Positions 24,480 to 35,139 of a stretch of DNA of 64,000 nt are shown one piece after another. The notes below the pieces were generated by a model. The model worked only from the letters and a program-made list of their open reading frames with translations. It ran no database searches and was not told where the DNA came from. Position 1 is the stretch's first letter. Each line of letters begins with the position of its first letter. Source of the DNA: Paraescarpia echinospica. Lineage: Eukaryota > Annelida > Polychaeta > Sabellida > Siboglinidae. The stretch covers positions 52,465,617-52,529,616 of the forward strand of contig CM034541.1 of the NCBI GenBank assembly GCA_020002185.1, given 5' to 3'. The position numbers were made by a program, and so were the translations under genes.

Positions 24480-25020
24480 ACCTAAAACATGATCGCTAAC
24501 GAAGATGTAGGGGAACTCCTATGGCGATGGAGTTAAGTTTTAACAAGCGGCTTTCTTTTGATTTACAATCAATACAAAGAAAACTGTAACACTATACCGA
24601 CCTCCACCTGGATAAACTTCAGTCGATCCATATATTGAGATCTGTGGCACCTCACTGAAGTCAGTCAAGAACTTCACATACTTGGGCAGCACGATGGCGT
24701 CTGACAACACCATCGATATGGTAATTAAACATCGTATATTTGCTGCCTCCGGAGCCTCTGGTTACAACACCGCATTACAGTCTCCACAAAGTACAAGGTG
24801 CTCAAGGCGATTGTACTTCAATCCCTACTGTACTCAGCTGAGACAAAAACACTCCACAATCGGCATATCAGGAAATGTTCCCATGCGCATCTCCGGCATC
24901 TGCGACAAATCCTTCGGATCTCATGGAGAAACCACATTTGAAGTGTAGAAGTGTAAAGATGGGCGAACATGTCAAGTGTAGATTTCATTCCGACTGCATT
25001 CAAACGGAGGCGGGCCTACA
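24480..25020 (+). mobile_element. LINE reverse-transcriptase C-terminal relic
   Basis: Around 24650-24760 the plus strand reads SLKSVKNFTYLGSTMASDN and TIDMVIKHRIFAASGA. This matches the post-catalytic segment of LINE polymerases in which a FKYLGS motif is followed by I(D)xEIxxRIxxA. Downstream the matching frame shifts, with remains of the ETWTL and LRxILxIxW type segments. It is badly decayed. Confidence 0.7.
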
Positions 25021-25230
25021 CTATTGATAGATACACATAGAAGAAAAGTTAGGACAAAAATATCTACATGGTCACGATCGTCGGCATGGCCTTCTGTGTG
25101 TTTCTGTACCTACCGTCTTCTGTGCCGACTGCTGCAGAGGCTTTGTTACACAGACAGGACTGACATCTCATCGGAGAGCAAAACATATGGACACTCCCTA
25201 CTTTGATGTCATAATCGAACAGAATGGACA

Positions 25231-25231
25231 G

Positions 25232-25302
<71 letters not shown>

Positions 25303-25358
25303 GAGAGAGAGAGGAGAGAGAGAGGAGAGAGCGAGAGAGAGGAGAGAGAGAGGAGAGG

Positions 25359-25415
<57 letters not shown>

Positions 25416-25439
25416 GTAGAGACAGAGAGAGACAAAGAG

Positions 25440-25516
<77 letters not shown>
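25231..25516 (+). repeat. (GA)n microsatellite, about 285 bp
   Basis: A long, nearly pure GA run interrupted by GG, C and T substitutions. All frames are open on both strands (Arg/Glu on plus, Ser/Leu on minus), so the long open frames here are artefacts. Long homopurine tracts of this type can form triplex DNA; that is inference. Confidence 0.97.
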
Positions 25517-25518
<2 letters not shown>

Positions 25519-25579
25519 TCAACTAATTTGTGTATGCAATGTTTTCGTATTGTATTGCTTGATATAACATAACGCAAAC

Positions 25580-26030
25580 ATTTGTACAGTGAAGCTATTC
25601 TAAGACGTAACTACTCCGTATCATGCTGTACGATGTAACACGTAACACCAATCTTGACAAACTGACAAGTGCTGGATCTGGAACTGTGGGGGATCTAGGG
25701 CAGTGATTAGTTCTGGAGTATTGGATCATAATACATAGTTCTCATTCCTTCCTATCTTCTACCATAGGGGCTTCAAAGCGAAATACGACTTTTATCCATT
25801 TTGAACACCAATTTGCATAATATCGAAGCATTCAAGTTACGTCGAAAAACGTTTCAACCCCAAAGAAATTACCAAAAAGCGTATTGTGGAGCATCATAAA
25901 AATAAAAATAGAGGGGGTCCTGGACAAGTGCACCGTCTCCCACGCACTGCGTTCGGCACTGGAATGACACGAGAATTTACAAGGCAACTGCTTCAAGTCT
26001 ATACATGCAGTGTATCAAGTTTAATACATC
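25580..26030. other. Unassigned spacer
   Basis: Unique sequence with no recognisable coding or transposon motif. Confidence 0.4.
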
Positions 26031-26038
26031 CAAATATG

Positions 26039-26203
26039 TGCAATACAACATCCATAGTCACATGTTATAGTCCATGGGCCAATACAATACAACATCCATA
26101 GTCACATGTTATAGTCCATGGGCCAATACAATACAACATCCATAGTCACATGTTATAGTCCATGGGCCAATACAATACAACATCCATAGTCACATGTTAT
26201 GTG
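26039..26203 (+). repeat. 44-bp minisatellite, about four copies
   Basis: Near-perfect tandem units containing CAATACAACATCCATAGTCA and CATGTTATAGTCCATGGGCC. The high identity suggests recent expansion. Confidence 0.97.
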
Positions 26204-26214
26204 TTATTAAATAT

Positions 26215-27330
26215 ATGATGTATAATAATAATACATTTATTCGTACTAAAAAATTGCACAATTCGACTAAATCGATGTATATAAGTTACTGTGTACATAA
26301 AACAGTAAGCAATAAGCGCAGCTCGTCAATGGCTAAAAAAGAAGAGCTACCCGCATTATCTTCGTTACGTAATACATCTTTTGCAAATGAGACTCTACAT
26401 ACTAGTTCATCATCCAGCCCCTCCTGGTAGTTGTCTTGAATCATACCATAGAAATGATTAGACTTCATTCTATGTCATGGCATAATTTTTATTATATGGG
26501 CATGATATAGTTAAAACTTTTAGACATGAATGACCCACTACCTTGAAGGGCTAGATGAGAGAGCATTTTCAAACTGGAGTTACTGCATTTCAAGCAACTC
26601 TACATAAATCGTATCATTCGATTCATAATTTGAATTTGAATCGGTAAACAGTCGGCTAAAAGTGACACCATATTACAATGCGTGCAAACTGGTAGATTAA
26701 ACAGTTTTCTGATACCTTTGATTCACGTAGTATAAAACATATCAAGATGTTTGTTTTGTAAGTTCCACAGACATACACCATAGAAAGATGTACAGTACGA
26801 CAAATATAAATGACGTTTTATGTTTATATTACAAAACCCAAAATTAGCAGATAATGCATTTACACGCCATACGAAATCACGACACATATCTTTTACCATA
26901 GTCTGGTGAGTGTCAGGACCAATAATGTGGCCTAAATGCAACCCTGTTTTACTATGTTTCACTTTTAAACCATCAAAGTAAATGGGTAGTCGGTACCACT
27001 GCCATATTTAATAAGTTGACATTTTGCCGGGTTGAATTGTCAATCATATTCATATGCAAATTTTAGACATATATCACACATTTTGTTCAATGCATATATC
27101 GATGGAGCTACCAAAGATATATCATCAGCATAGCCAACAACACCACAGTACTTATGATCAATCATACAACCAAAACAAGACATGCAGAGTCTTTTTAACA
27201 TTTCATCAATGTAGATAGAAAACAAAAAGGGGGACAACACCCCACCCTGCTTCACACCATTGGTTGTGGAGAAATGCAATGACATGGAATTGTTCCACGA
27301 TACATTTAAATGTTGATTAGTGTACATATA
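26215..27330 (-). mobile_element. LINE reverse-transcriptase fragment, minus strand
   Basis: At 27040-27327 the minus strand reads TNGVKQGGVLSPFLFSIYID, then KYCGVVGYADDISLVAPS with an intact catalytic YADD. At 26723-26962 it continues with KHSKTGLHLGHIIGP, RVNALSANFGF and SYCTSFYGVCLW, the usual C-terminal segment of this LINE type. The frame is broken between about 26962 and 27040 and the 5' part is missing. The sequence thins out into AT-rich DNA near 26215. Confidence 0.87.
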
Positions 27331-27339
27331 AAGTAAACA

Positions 27340-28100
27340 TCTGATTAAAAGGGGATGTATAATTAATTAAAATGGGATATATAATAATTATATCGCGCAG
27401 TCCGGCGATACCTTTTATATAAAACAACTGAATTCCTCCCACCGTCCCGGCGTAGAACGTACACGTCGTAAGCATGTTGGTCACACGCATATTCTCCGAA
27501 TGTCAAAGAGAAAACGTCGATATTACACAGTGCAAATAATTCATACCAGGGAATTATTCGAAACGGTAGTTCTACGAAATAACTAAATATTAATATAGAA
27601 TGTAGTTATTTTATATTATGTTCATATTACTAATTATATTATGTTCGAATGTTATTTTAACGTAACAATGCTAATCTGCTTCGCAATGTTTCTGGTGCTA
27701 CCTTAGATGTGTTATGCTGAAACCTTATCCCTACATCATGAAGATATCCACCGACATACTACGTAAGTTGGACCTGCAGTGGTTGTTCACCTTGTTCTAG
27801 TCTGTCGGCGGATGTCAGAACTTCGATCATTCAAGGACGACTTAAATAATTCAACGCTGGTCAATAAGAATAGTATAAACGTACCACATAAAGTTTCATA
27901 TTTCTTACTGTATCCAGAAAAATTCAAACAACAAACAACACAATCACATCTAGTTAACGTTAAAAACCTGGCGATAACTTTTTCTACGACAAAGTTGGAT
28001 TCATCCACACGTAATCAAAATAACGCGAACAGGTAATATACATGAAGGGCAATGGTCATCAACGCCAAATGTTAACTACATTCGCATTGTTCCAGTCCGT
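27340..28100. other. Unassigned spacer
   Basis: AT-rich sequence with overlapping short frames on both strands. No motif was recognised. Confidence 0.4.
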
Positions 28101-28101
28101 G

Positions 28102-28380
28102 CTAGGCACACGACATTCCCCGAATTTCAAGGCATAAAGGTATTTGTAACACAAGCCGTATCATCATCATCGAGCTCGTCACGGTTACAGGTCTGATCGC
28201 CTGGGCCGGTCGCCCTGGATCAGTCCCGTCAGTACGTGGTGGAGCTGTCACGGTCAACGAAGGCTCGTTCGTCATACGATGATCGCTTCGTCGACCCACT
28301 CGTCCGCCGCCGGTCGTGCCGCCGAGAAACGTTCCGCCGATACGCGATGCAGCAGGTACAGTCGTTGATGGCTGATCCAC
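28102..28380 (-). other. GC-rich open frame of unknown function
   Basis: An open frame of about 90 codons on the minus strand, more GC-rich than its surroundings and rich in Gly, Thr, Pro and Arg (for example GGTFLGGTTGGGRVGRR and SLTVTAPPRTDGTDPG). It lies downstream of, and on the same strand as, the DEG/ENaC exons, so it could be an alternative C-terminal tail exon. I see no splice acceptor strong enough to decide. It may be non-coding. Confidence 0.2.
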
Positions 28381-28696
28381 CGGTCAGTTACTAGCGTCTT
28401 TCGTCCTTGTTTTCACCGGTTGCTAGTGTCGTCTCTCTTCGTTTGTCACCTATTGGTATTATCGTCTGTCCTACTTTATTGCCGGTTGATAGTGTCGTCA
28501 ATCCTCATTTGTCACCGATTGTTTGTTGCTGTTCTCGTCGCCCTTGTCTTCGGGAAAAAGTCGACGGTTGATGTCTAACAATTTCTCTATTCTGAAATGT
28601 CGTTCAGTCACGTACTAGGACCTGCATCTCTTTGTATTCCCCACATTTTTGCGACTTTTGTACAACATGTCGCAATGAAATGAGTTATAGTTTTAC

Positions 28697-29125
28697 TTAT
28701 TTCACAGTCAGTTTACCTTTTCCCCGCGACGTTTCGTCTGCTTTCAGCAGTCTTCTTCAGACAGTTACTGCTAGATTGTAACACGGTATTCCCGCTCAGA
28801 CGTGTGCCTTGTGTTACTCTTTTAGGGATCGTCATAGATATGTGAGAGTCGGTATCGGCCTTCATCTCGATTCATGCTGTCTTTGGTTATTCTAATCCAG
28901 AGCGCTTCTTTGATGCCTCTTGTCCCCCAAGCCGACTCCCTGTCCATAAATTTGGCCCCCTCCCAGTCTACTATGTGATTTTCTTGTGTCATATGGTCTG
29001 TGGTGCCTGATTTGTTCATCTCCTTTTCCGATGTTTACTATCTAGTGGTCGCCGTCTGAGAAAGACTGCTGATAGCAGCGGAAACATCACGGGAAAAAGG
29101 TAAACTGACTGTGGAATAAGTTAAA
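28697..29125 (-). mobile_element. Penelope-like element fragment with inverted flanks
   Basis: The minus-strand frame 28822-29019 reads TTDHMTQENHIVDWEGAK, then KEALWIRITKDSMNRDEG and YRLSHIYDDP. This matches the C-terminal end of GIY-YIG-containing Penelope-like retroelements (an H..xxNHxIDW motif, then EAxxIR and MNRDxGxYxLSHIYD). The flanks are inverted copies of each other: CACAGTCAGTTTACCTTTT at 28705-28723 and its reverse complement at about 29098-29116, each followed inward by matching sequence ending in CAGCAGTCTT. Inverted terminal structures are known for Penelope elements. It is truncated. Confidence 0.7.
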
Positions 29126-29129
29126 AACA

Positions 29130-29511
29130 TCACTCATTTAAACCATCCAGTCTAATGAGCCTCTTCACCCATGCCGCAATTAAAGATCTGTCAAACCAAG
29201 CCGGAAAGTTCCTTCTACCGTCACCCCTCTGTTAGTATAATACGTTTGTCTAATTAATTAGCTTGACAACTCTAAACTGACGGAAAATTTCTTCTTGATT
29301 TTCGCTTTTCGCACGTAGGAACGAATAGGCCTACCGCTATTCCAAGCCAAGTGTTCAAACTACAGTCCATTGAGAACTACCTGTCTCATGTCGCAGTAAC
29401 CAAAGTTTAACTCATTAAAATCACGGATAAAAAAACCAGTCGCAATTAGTCGGTGACATTCTATTATCAGACAGGTTCCGCTGTATTGTCATCGGTTGTT
29501 GTACAAACATT
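29130..29511. other. Downstream region of the DEG/ENaC gene
   Basis: Sequence beyond the stop codon of the channel gene on the minus strand, likely 3' untranslated or intergenic. I see no obvious AATAAA signal that would fix the 3' end, and no other gene. Confidence 0.35.
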
Positions 29512-29669
29512 TCACAGTTCACTCTCCGTCTCCCTTATCGATGGTCGCCGTCGTCGCATCTTCTTCTTACGCCACCGGCCGGCCAATGTCATCGCGATGG
29601 CGTCTATTGCTTCGACCAGGGTTATGACGCTCGCGCCAATGAGCAACCCCATCGAACCCCCGATGTCAC
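29512..29669 (-). CDS. DEG/ENaC channel, last coding exon
   Basis: DEG/ENaC channels are trimeric sodium channels of the plasma membrane (acid-sensing, peptide-gated or mechanosensory types). This minus-strand exon has acceptor TTACAG just above 29669 and ends in TGA at 29512-29514. Its first two bases complete a serine codon with the previous exon. It then reads DIGGSMGLLIGASVITLVE: the family's second transmembrane segment with the GxS selectivity-filter tract (here GAS), the diagnostic feature. IDAIAM and a very basic cytoplasmic stretch (GRWRKKKMRRRRPS) follow, ending TESEL. The exon joins the one at 30543-30634 in frame across an 873-bp intron. Which subfamily it belongs to cannot be told from this part. 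Confidence 0.85.
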
Positions 29670-30542
29670 CTGTAACACGATTGTTTGTGAAAGTGAGTAG
29701 TTTGGCATGAAAGTTAGTGTAAGTGCTGATTGTGGCTGATCTGGGGTGTTACCCCCGGACATTACGTCCAGTAACAATAGCCCGGACAATATCCCCCAGG
29801 TGTAATGTCTACTATCATAAGACGCAATCTTCGTTATTCTCCGCTCACTGTCATCTTATACCGTAACGGTACGTTAGTATTCATTCAAATAGTGTGTATT
29901 TAACAAATTAACAATTCCAGTACCTAAATTCATGCCCTTACAATAAAATATACTCGCTAACTTTTATTAGTTAATAAGTAAGCTAAAAGGTATAATCGAA
30001 TCCATATTGTGATACATATTTTATCAGTTTATTATAACGTTTTGGTCATTGATCCTACGTTGAAGGCCTTGTACTATTGCTGTTAGTATCCGCCTGTTGT
30101 GTCCAGTAATTATGCCCGGAACTAATGTTCTGGGGTATAATTATCCAGGGTAATGTCCTTTTGTAACATCTGGCGACAATCATAGCGAAGGCAATTACTC
30201 GTATAAAAACAGTCACACATTTTAAGAGCAAGAGCCATGAATTGACTCTGCGCTCGCTATGAACATTATTTTTGTGGAGACGTGAACAAGGAGCTGGGCA
30301 AACCAAACAAATTTTACTTCTAACGTATTGCAATAATAATAAAACAACTCGAATCTTGTACGTAATAGACAGTTCAATGGCTAGATCGGCAAAACAGTTA
30401 TTTGTGAACCAGACATTTAATAAATAAGTACAATAAAATAAGAGCGACATACATCAAGTAACAGCGTATATGGTCTACTAACAACTGAAGTGAACTGTTC
30501 TTGCTTTGCTCTGATTTAACAACGCAATAAAACACACATTAC

Positions 30543-30634
30543 TTAGTAAATCAACGAGAGTGTAGGCTTCAAGCTGCTCGTATTCCTGGACACGCAGGTC
30601 GCGCATGTAGATGTTCAGCTCCAGAAAGTTTTGA
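30543..30634 (-). CDS. DEG/ENaC channel, penultimate exon
   Basis: A 92-bp minus-strand exon with acceptor GTTTCAG just above 30634 and donor GTAATG just below 30543. It reads QNFLELNIYMRDLRVQEYE and then QLEAYTLVDLL, with the last base starting a serine codon. In DEG/ENaC proteins this is the end of the extracellular domain: NFxKLxIYxxDLxV, a residue cluster, then AYxxxxLLSDIGG. The split serine codon joins exactly to DIGG of the exon at 29512-29669. Earlier exons would lie at higher coordinates; none was found, and the Polinton-like block begins about 0.8 kb upstream. Either the gene continues beyond the repeats or its 5' part has been lost. Confidence 0.82.
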
Positions 30635-30889
30635 CTGAAACACGTCCGGAGGAAGAGTTGAATTGCAAATTCGATACCATCGTGATAAAAACGAATGCGT
30701 ATATTTATCACCAATGTGTATATTTATACGTGTATAAGTTCGAAGCCGTGTATGCGTGTGAATCGTGTTGTTCGGGGTGATGGTGTTTGATTAAATTATA
30801 AGCCTGTTTACTAATGACTGCATTTGTACAAGTGGAGACGTTAGTAGTATAAGAGGGCTCCTAGCACTGGAATGATTCAAAAGATCAAA

Positions 30890-31275
30890 GGATTTTGCCA
30901 TTTGATTGACAGGTATTGAATCGCAATTAGCTATTTTAATTACCCCTTAATTACCCCTAATTACCTATTTAAATAAATAAATACTTAACTAATTAACAAA
31001 GATGAATGGCTTTTGCAAATTAATTAATTAATTGACAAAGATCAAAAGGTTTTACTAATTAAGTAATTAATCTAGCACGACAAAAGATCAAAGGCTTTTA
31101 CTAATTAACACATTAATTAACCAAGTAACACATATCAAAAGGTTTTACTAATTAATTAATTAATTAACTAACTAAATAACCTAACACGGCAACATATCAA
31201 AGCATTTTACTAATTAACTAATTAATTAACGGCAAAAGATCAAAGTATTTTACTAATTAAATAATTAACTAACTA
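30890..31275 (+). repeat. AT-rich minisatellite (AAAGATCAAAGG / TTAATTAATTAA), left of the viral block
   Basis: Five or so imperfect units, each with AAAGATCAAAGG or CATATCAAAAGG, then TTTTACTAATTAA and a TTAA-rich stretch. An inverted relative lies at 35700-35960, so the Polinton-like remnant is flanked by oppositely oriented arrays. Confidence 0.85.
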
Positions 31276-31476
31276 TTGCACGCTGTAGCTGAGAGCGGAG
31301 TGGTGGGTGCTAGTAACTATGTATAGCGTACTTACCTTCGTTATCGGTTAAACACTCTTAGGTAAGTGATGGAGAAATGCCTATACGAGTTGGTGAGCCA
31401 GTGGTATAGAGACAGACATATGATGGATATGTATATACGGTTTGCTGGGTCAGCTTCTTTCCTGTCATTCTTGTAG

Positions 31477-31816
<340 letters not shown>

Positions 31817-31932
31817 ATGGCTATTGTACACATGGAATTGGTGTAGTGGGTGCCGTCGAAAGACGGCTTTTAGGGGTCGGCTGCGGTGGTAAAAAGGTCG
31901 AAACACGCTCGGGAAGCTATTGATGGAGGTGC

Positions 31933-32332
31933 GTGATCAATGAAGAAAATAAAACGGCGTTACGTACCTCGCGTGCACCAGTCGCCGATATGGACAAGTC
32001 GTTGAAGCATCCTTATACGTATATTGTAGCCGGTCCTACGGGGTATCATAAGACCACTTTCGTTACCCGCCTCTTGTCTTTCGATTCATTTATGATCGAG
32101 CCGCCACACGAGAAGCTCTTGTGGTGCTACGGTAAGTGGCAAACCGCGTGCGTGAAATACATGCAGGACGCATTCAAAGACCTCACATCATCAGCCTACG
32201 GTTACCTCCTGGTCGACTTGAAACAGGAGCGCCGGAAATGGGGCGCCTGCGCACGAGCATCTTCCCCGACGACGCCGTTCAGTATGTCTACGTGCCGAGA
32301 GTATAGAAGTAGAGATGCGTCCTAGTCGTCAT
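31933..32332 (+). pseudogene. Polinton/adintovirus-type packaging ATPase remnant
   Basis: FtsK/HerA-type ATPases pump viral DNA into capsids. The frame from ATG 31990 has MDKSLKHPYTYIVAGPTG followed by YHKTTF, a P-loop in which the glycine before the lysine is replaced (GxxGYHK rather than GxxGCGK), then LLWCYGKWQ, and later YGYLLVDL, which belongs to the family's C-terminal part. The family C-terminal motif is also visible in another frame: IFPDDAVQYVYVP ending at a stop near 32310. The protein is much shorter than the roughly 250 residues expected, so the middle (Walker B region) is deleted and at least one shift occurs near 32235. It is non-functional. Confidence 0.78.
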
Positions 32333-32340
32333 TTGTTAAT

Positions 32341-32669
32341 ATGTCAGAGCGCGTTAAGAGACATATGTTGTGTTTGCAGATACTGAATAGGATAAACGCC
32401 ATCCTCGCCAACGCCGACGCCGACCTTTTTGCGGATTTGCGGTCTATACGAGTGCGCCTATAACATTCTGAAAGGAAACGTGAAGTTGACTCCTCAGTAG
32501 AAAAAAAAACACTGAAAAAATAAGGACAAATCTGCGTCAACTATCGTCAAGGAAAATGACTGTCGGAAAGAAGCGCATGATCCTGGAAAAAGGCGGTTTC
32601 CAATCAGCCTTGCTGGCTCCGCTGGAGGGTTCGATCCTTCTACCGTTGCTCAGAGAAGTCATAGGGTGA
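32341..32669 (+). pseudogene. Small Polinton-type protein, fragmented
   Basis: Three pieces appear in order. The first starts at ATG 32341 (MSERVKRHMLCLQILNRI) and stops at 32461-32463. The second, in another frame, reads NILKGNVKLTPQ and hits TAG near 32497. The third, from ATG 32577, reads MILEKGGFQSALLAPLEG and ends in TGA at 32667-32669. In many Polinton and adintovirus-like elements a small protein has a SER-containing start, an NVLxGNVxLTPxQ block, a basic segment, then a QKGGFxxALLAPL hydrophobic end; it has been compared with adenovirus core or membrane-active peptides, which is inference. The break points show decay. Confidence 0.7.
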
Positions 32670-33268
32670 TGGAGCACCTGAAGGAGATGACTTTGGTAGA
32701 CTCCCGTTTGGTGGAGAATCTCCTGCCGTTGCTCACACCACTGACAACGACCAGGACCCGTGTGGTGAGTAGTCTGGACGCAGACATGAAGACCGTCCTC
32801 GACCTTTACAATCAGACGTTGGACCGAAACAATACCTTGGAGGAGAAACGGGTGCAGTGACCGGTTCGAGTATCTATGGTGAAAGAGGCACCAACAGCTG
32901 AAGCTCCACCACCATCACCATCACCACCACCCGAAATCGTGGAAAGCGCCGAACAGTATGAAAAGAAAAGCCCGTCTCCTGTTGGAAGACGGACTCGTTG
33001 ACCCGGTGGAATGAACGGGCGGAGTTCGCGTACGACGGTGTTCGTATCATGGTAAGTAACATGGTGGATCTCGAAAACGTCGCCCTGAGAAAAAGGAAGA
33101 TGACTCCACCGGTGGGGTGGGACGCGTTCGCGCGTCAAATGAGATGTATGAACATCCCTATGGAACTCGTCGGCAACGTCGATCGTCGGGCGAACTTGCA
33201 GCAGCAAAGCCCGAATTGGAGGCCGCCTCGCCGAGGTCACTCTCGCGGTAGTCAGTGGGAGGTCTATT
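32669..33268 (+). pseudogene. Polinton-type conserved hypothetical protein, frame-broken
   Basis: It starts at ATG 32669, whose A is also the last base of the preceding TGA stop (TGATG overlap, a compact viral-style arrangement). The first frame (MEHLKEMTLVDSRLVENL, SLDADMKTVLDLYNQ) stops at 32858-32860. A Pro-rich linker follows in another frame. The C-terminal part at 32998-33268 reads WNERAEFAYDGVRIMVSN, PVGWDAFARQM, MELVGN and ends QWEVY. This order (EM..LVxxR, a LDxEM motif, a linker, then W...GE..YxGxxxxxSNxxDL, a P.GWxxFA motif and GN, ending WE.Y) is a recurrent Polinton-family protein of unknown exact role. Two or more shifts disable it. Confidence 0.65.
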
Positions 33269-33306
33269 AAAAAGAGGTAAACCGCGCGGCGGGTTTATAG
33301 GGCGAG

Positions 33307-33818
33307 ATGAAGCGGGGTCGAGCGGTAATTGTCGTAGCAGCAGCATTTTTTATAGGTTATTATACAATTCGTTATTTGGTCATCCTCCTTATGGTGCAAC
33401 GGTGGGCTCGTCGTACGCAACGACACGCCATGGGACAACTGAACGTACTCAACCGTGCCTACTTCGACCAGAAACACGTGGGAAGTTACAGCGGCGTCAA
33501 TACGTGCACCGAGCGACCCTAGTACGGAAACGAGCCGCCAAGCAGTGATTGTCGGAGCAGGACACCTGTGCCCTTCACAAACTGGTCAAACGCCGTTTCA
33601 AGCGGCGCTGCGTCGTCATATGCGGTCGACACCAATAGTGGCAGGCCGACCTCATCGACGTAGCAAGCCTGAAAAAACATAACGACGTGCAACGAGGAGA
33701 CCAAAGCGAGTATCGTGGAACGCATTAACAGCACACTGAAGACTCGTATGTGGCGGTACTTCACGAAACACCAGAGGTTGAGATACATCGAAGCGTTGCC
33801 GTGGATCGTGCGTCGTAC
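33307..33818 (+). pseudogene. Polinton-type retroviral-like integrase, core deleted
   Basis: Polinton integrases carry a zinc-binding start, a DDE core and a C-terminal domain. The pieces seen are AYFDQKHVGSYSGVN near 33450-33500 (the N-terminal YxxPKxxGSxGGV motif), LHKLVKRRFKRR near 33575-33610 (the LHKPxRxxFxRR motif), WQADLIDV at 33639-33662 (contains the first catalytic Asp), and ETKASIVERINSTLKTRMW with RYFTKHQ at 33697-33759 (contains the catalytic Glu). The stretch holding the second catalytic Asp is missing between the last two, and the pieces lie in different frames. It cannot be active. Confidence 0.78.
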
Positions 33819-33832
33819 AGCAACACCTACCA

Positions 33833-34444
33833 TCGACGTGTTCAGGCAAGACCGCTACCTGCTGAATGTGGTCGACGTTAGGCTCCGTCTGATGCGAAGC
33901 AATGACGCGTTTGCGCTGATGGCGCCAACCAAGGGTTCAAGATAAAACTGCTCGTGACGTCCCTGCATGTGCGAACCCGGCTGTACAGCATGGTCACATC
34001 AAAGCGTTGACGAATGGGACGGCCAAGTACCCGCTACGACGAATCAACTGCAAGGTGTTCTCCATCCCACAGGGGACCATGTCTCACACTCACGAGAACG
34101 CCTACCTCGGCTTGATGCCGAATCGGGTGGTCGTGTGCTTCATCGACAAAGACGCCTATAACGGGGTCTACAATAAAAACCCGTTTAACGCGAAGCACAA
34201 CAACATCAACGTCCTCGCGCTCTACGTGGATGATCAACAGGTCCCGAGCTAGCCACTGCAGCTGAACTTTGCCAAAGGTGCGTACGTCAGAAGCTACCTG
34301 GAACTGTTTGCCTCGACCAGTAAAGTTTCCGAAAACGAGGACAAAGACGTTAAACGCGCGGACTGTAGCAACGGCTACACCTTCTTTGGATTCGAATCAG
34401 TAGTGCGTCTTGCTGCAGAGAGCGATCAGTCCGCATTTACATTC
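33833..34444 (+). pseudogene. Polinton/adintovirus-type capsid-like protein (F54H12.2-like), broken
   Basis: The product resembles the large F54H12.2-like protein of Polinton/adintovirus elements, thought to be a double-jelly-roll capsid protein. The pieces in order are FRQDRYLLNVVDVRLRL and SNDAFALMAP (33842-33930); a shift; LTNGTAKYPLRRINCKVF, SIPQGTMSHTHENAYLGL, YNGVYNKNPFNAKHNNINV and ALYVDDQQVPS, stopped by TAG at 34250-34252; then, in the same frame past the stop, AKGAYVRSYLELFAST, running to a stop near 34446. The N-terminal half is absent: the sequence begins in mid-protein where the integrase ends, without an intervening start. It is a dead remnant. Confidence 0.75.
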
Positions 34445-34639
34445 TAAAATAAACTCGCTGCGCGCAGGGTGACCCACAGCTGGAGTCGCTGCCGGGCTGT
34501 CGATCATGTCTACGTGACAACGAGCGCCTTTTTTCACTGTACACCCACTTGTCCATGTCATTAAAAGATGACGTATGCTGGTCTACATGACACCACGCAT
34601 GTTCATTGCGATTGTCTTTGACTGTTTTGTAACAAAGGA

Positions 34640-35085
34640 ATCATTGCGTAAAGATGCTGCGAACTGTATGTATCGATTGGTACTCATCAATAAAGATGCA
34701 GCGAACTGTATGTATCGATTGGTACTCATCAATAAAGAAGCTGCGAACTGTATGTATCGATTGGTACTCATCAATAAAGATGCTGCGAACTGTATGTATC
34801 GATTGGTACTCATCAATAAAAATGCTGCGAACTGTATGTATCGATTGGTACTCATCAATAAAGATGCTGCGAACTGTGTGTATCGATTGGTACTCATCAA
34901 TAAAGATGTTGCGAACTGTATGTATCGATTGGTACTCATCAATAAAGATGCTGCGAACTGTAAGTATCGATTGATACTCATCAATAAAGATGCTACGAAT
35001 TGTATGTATCGATTTGTACTCATCAATAAAGATGCTGCGAACTGTATGTATCGATTGATACTGATACATAAAAATGCATCAACAA
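34640..35085 (+). repeat. 42-bp minisatellite, about ten copies
   Basis: Units contain AAAGATGCTGCGAACTGTAT and GTATCGATTGGTACTCATCA. Because 42 is a multiple of three, each frame stays open and the plus strand reads a 14-residue repeat, KDAANCMYRLVLIN. The repeat follows the viral block directly. No start context or flanking coding sequence supports a real protein. Confidence 0.95.
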
Positions 35086-35139
35086 CATTAGCGCGTTAAA
35101 CATTAGTCGGAAGCGGTGAGATAGGCCAAAGGTCATGGG

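Noticed and set aside
25064..25577. Arg/Glu-rich and Ser/Leu-rich proteins
   Set aside because: Translation of a GA microsatellite on both strands.
32812..33849. Minus-strand frames across the viral block (for example 32812-33240 and 33519-33833)
   Set aside because: They are antisense to recognisable Polinton-type coding pieces.
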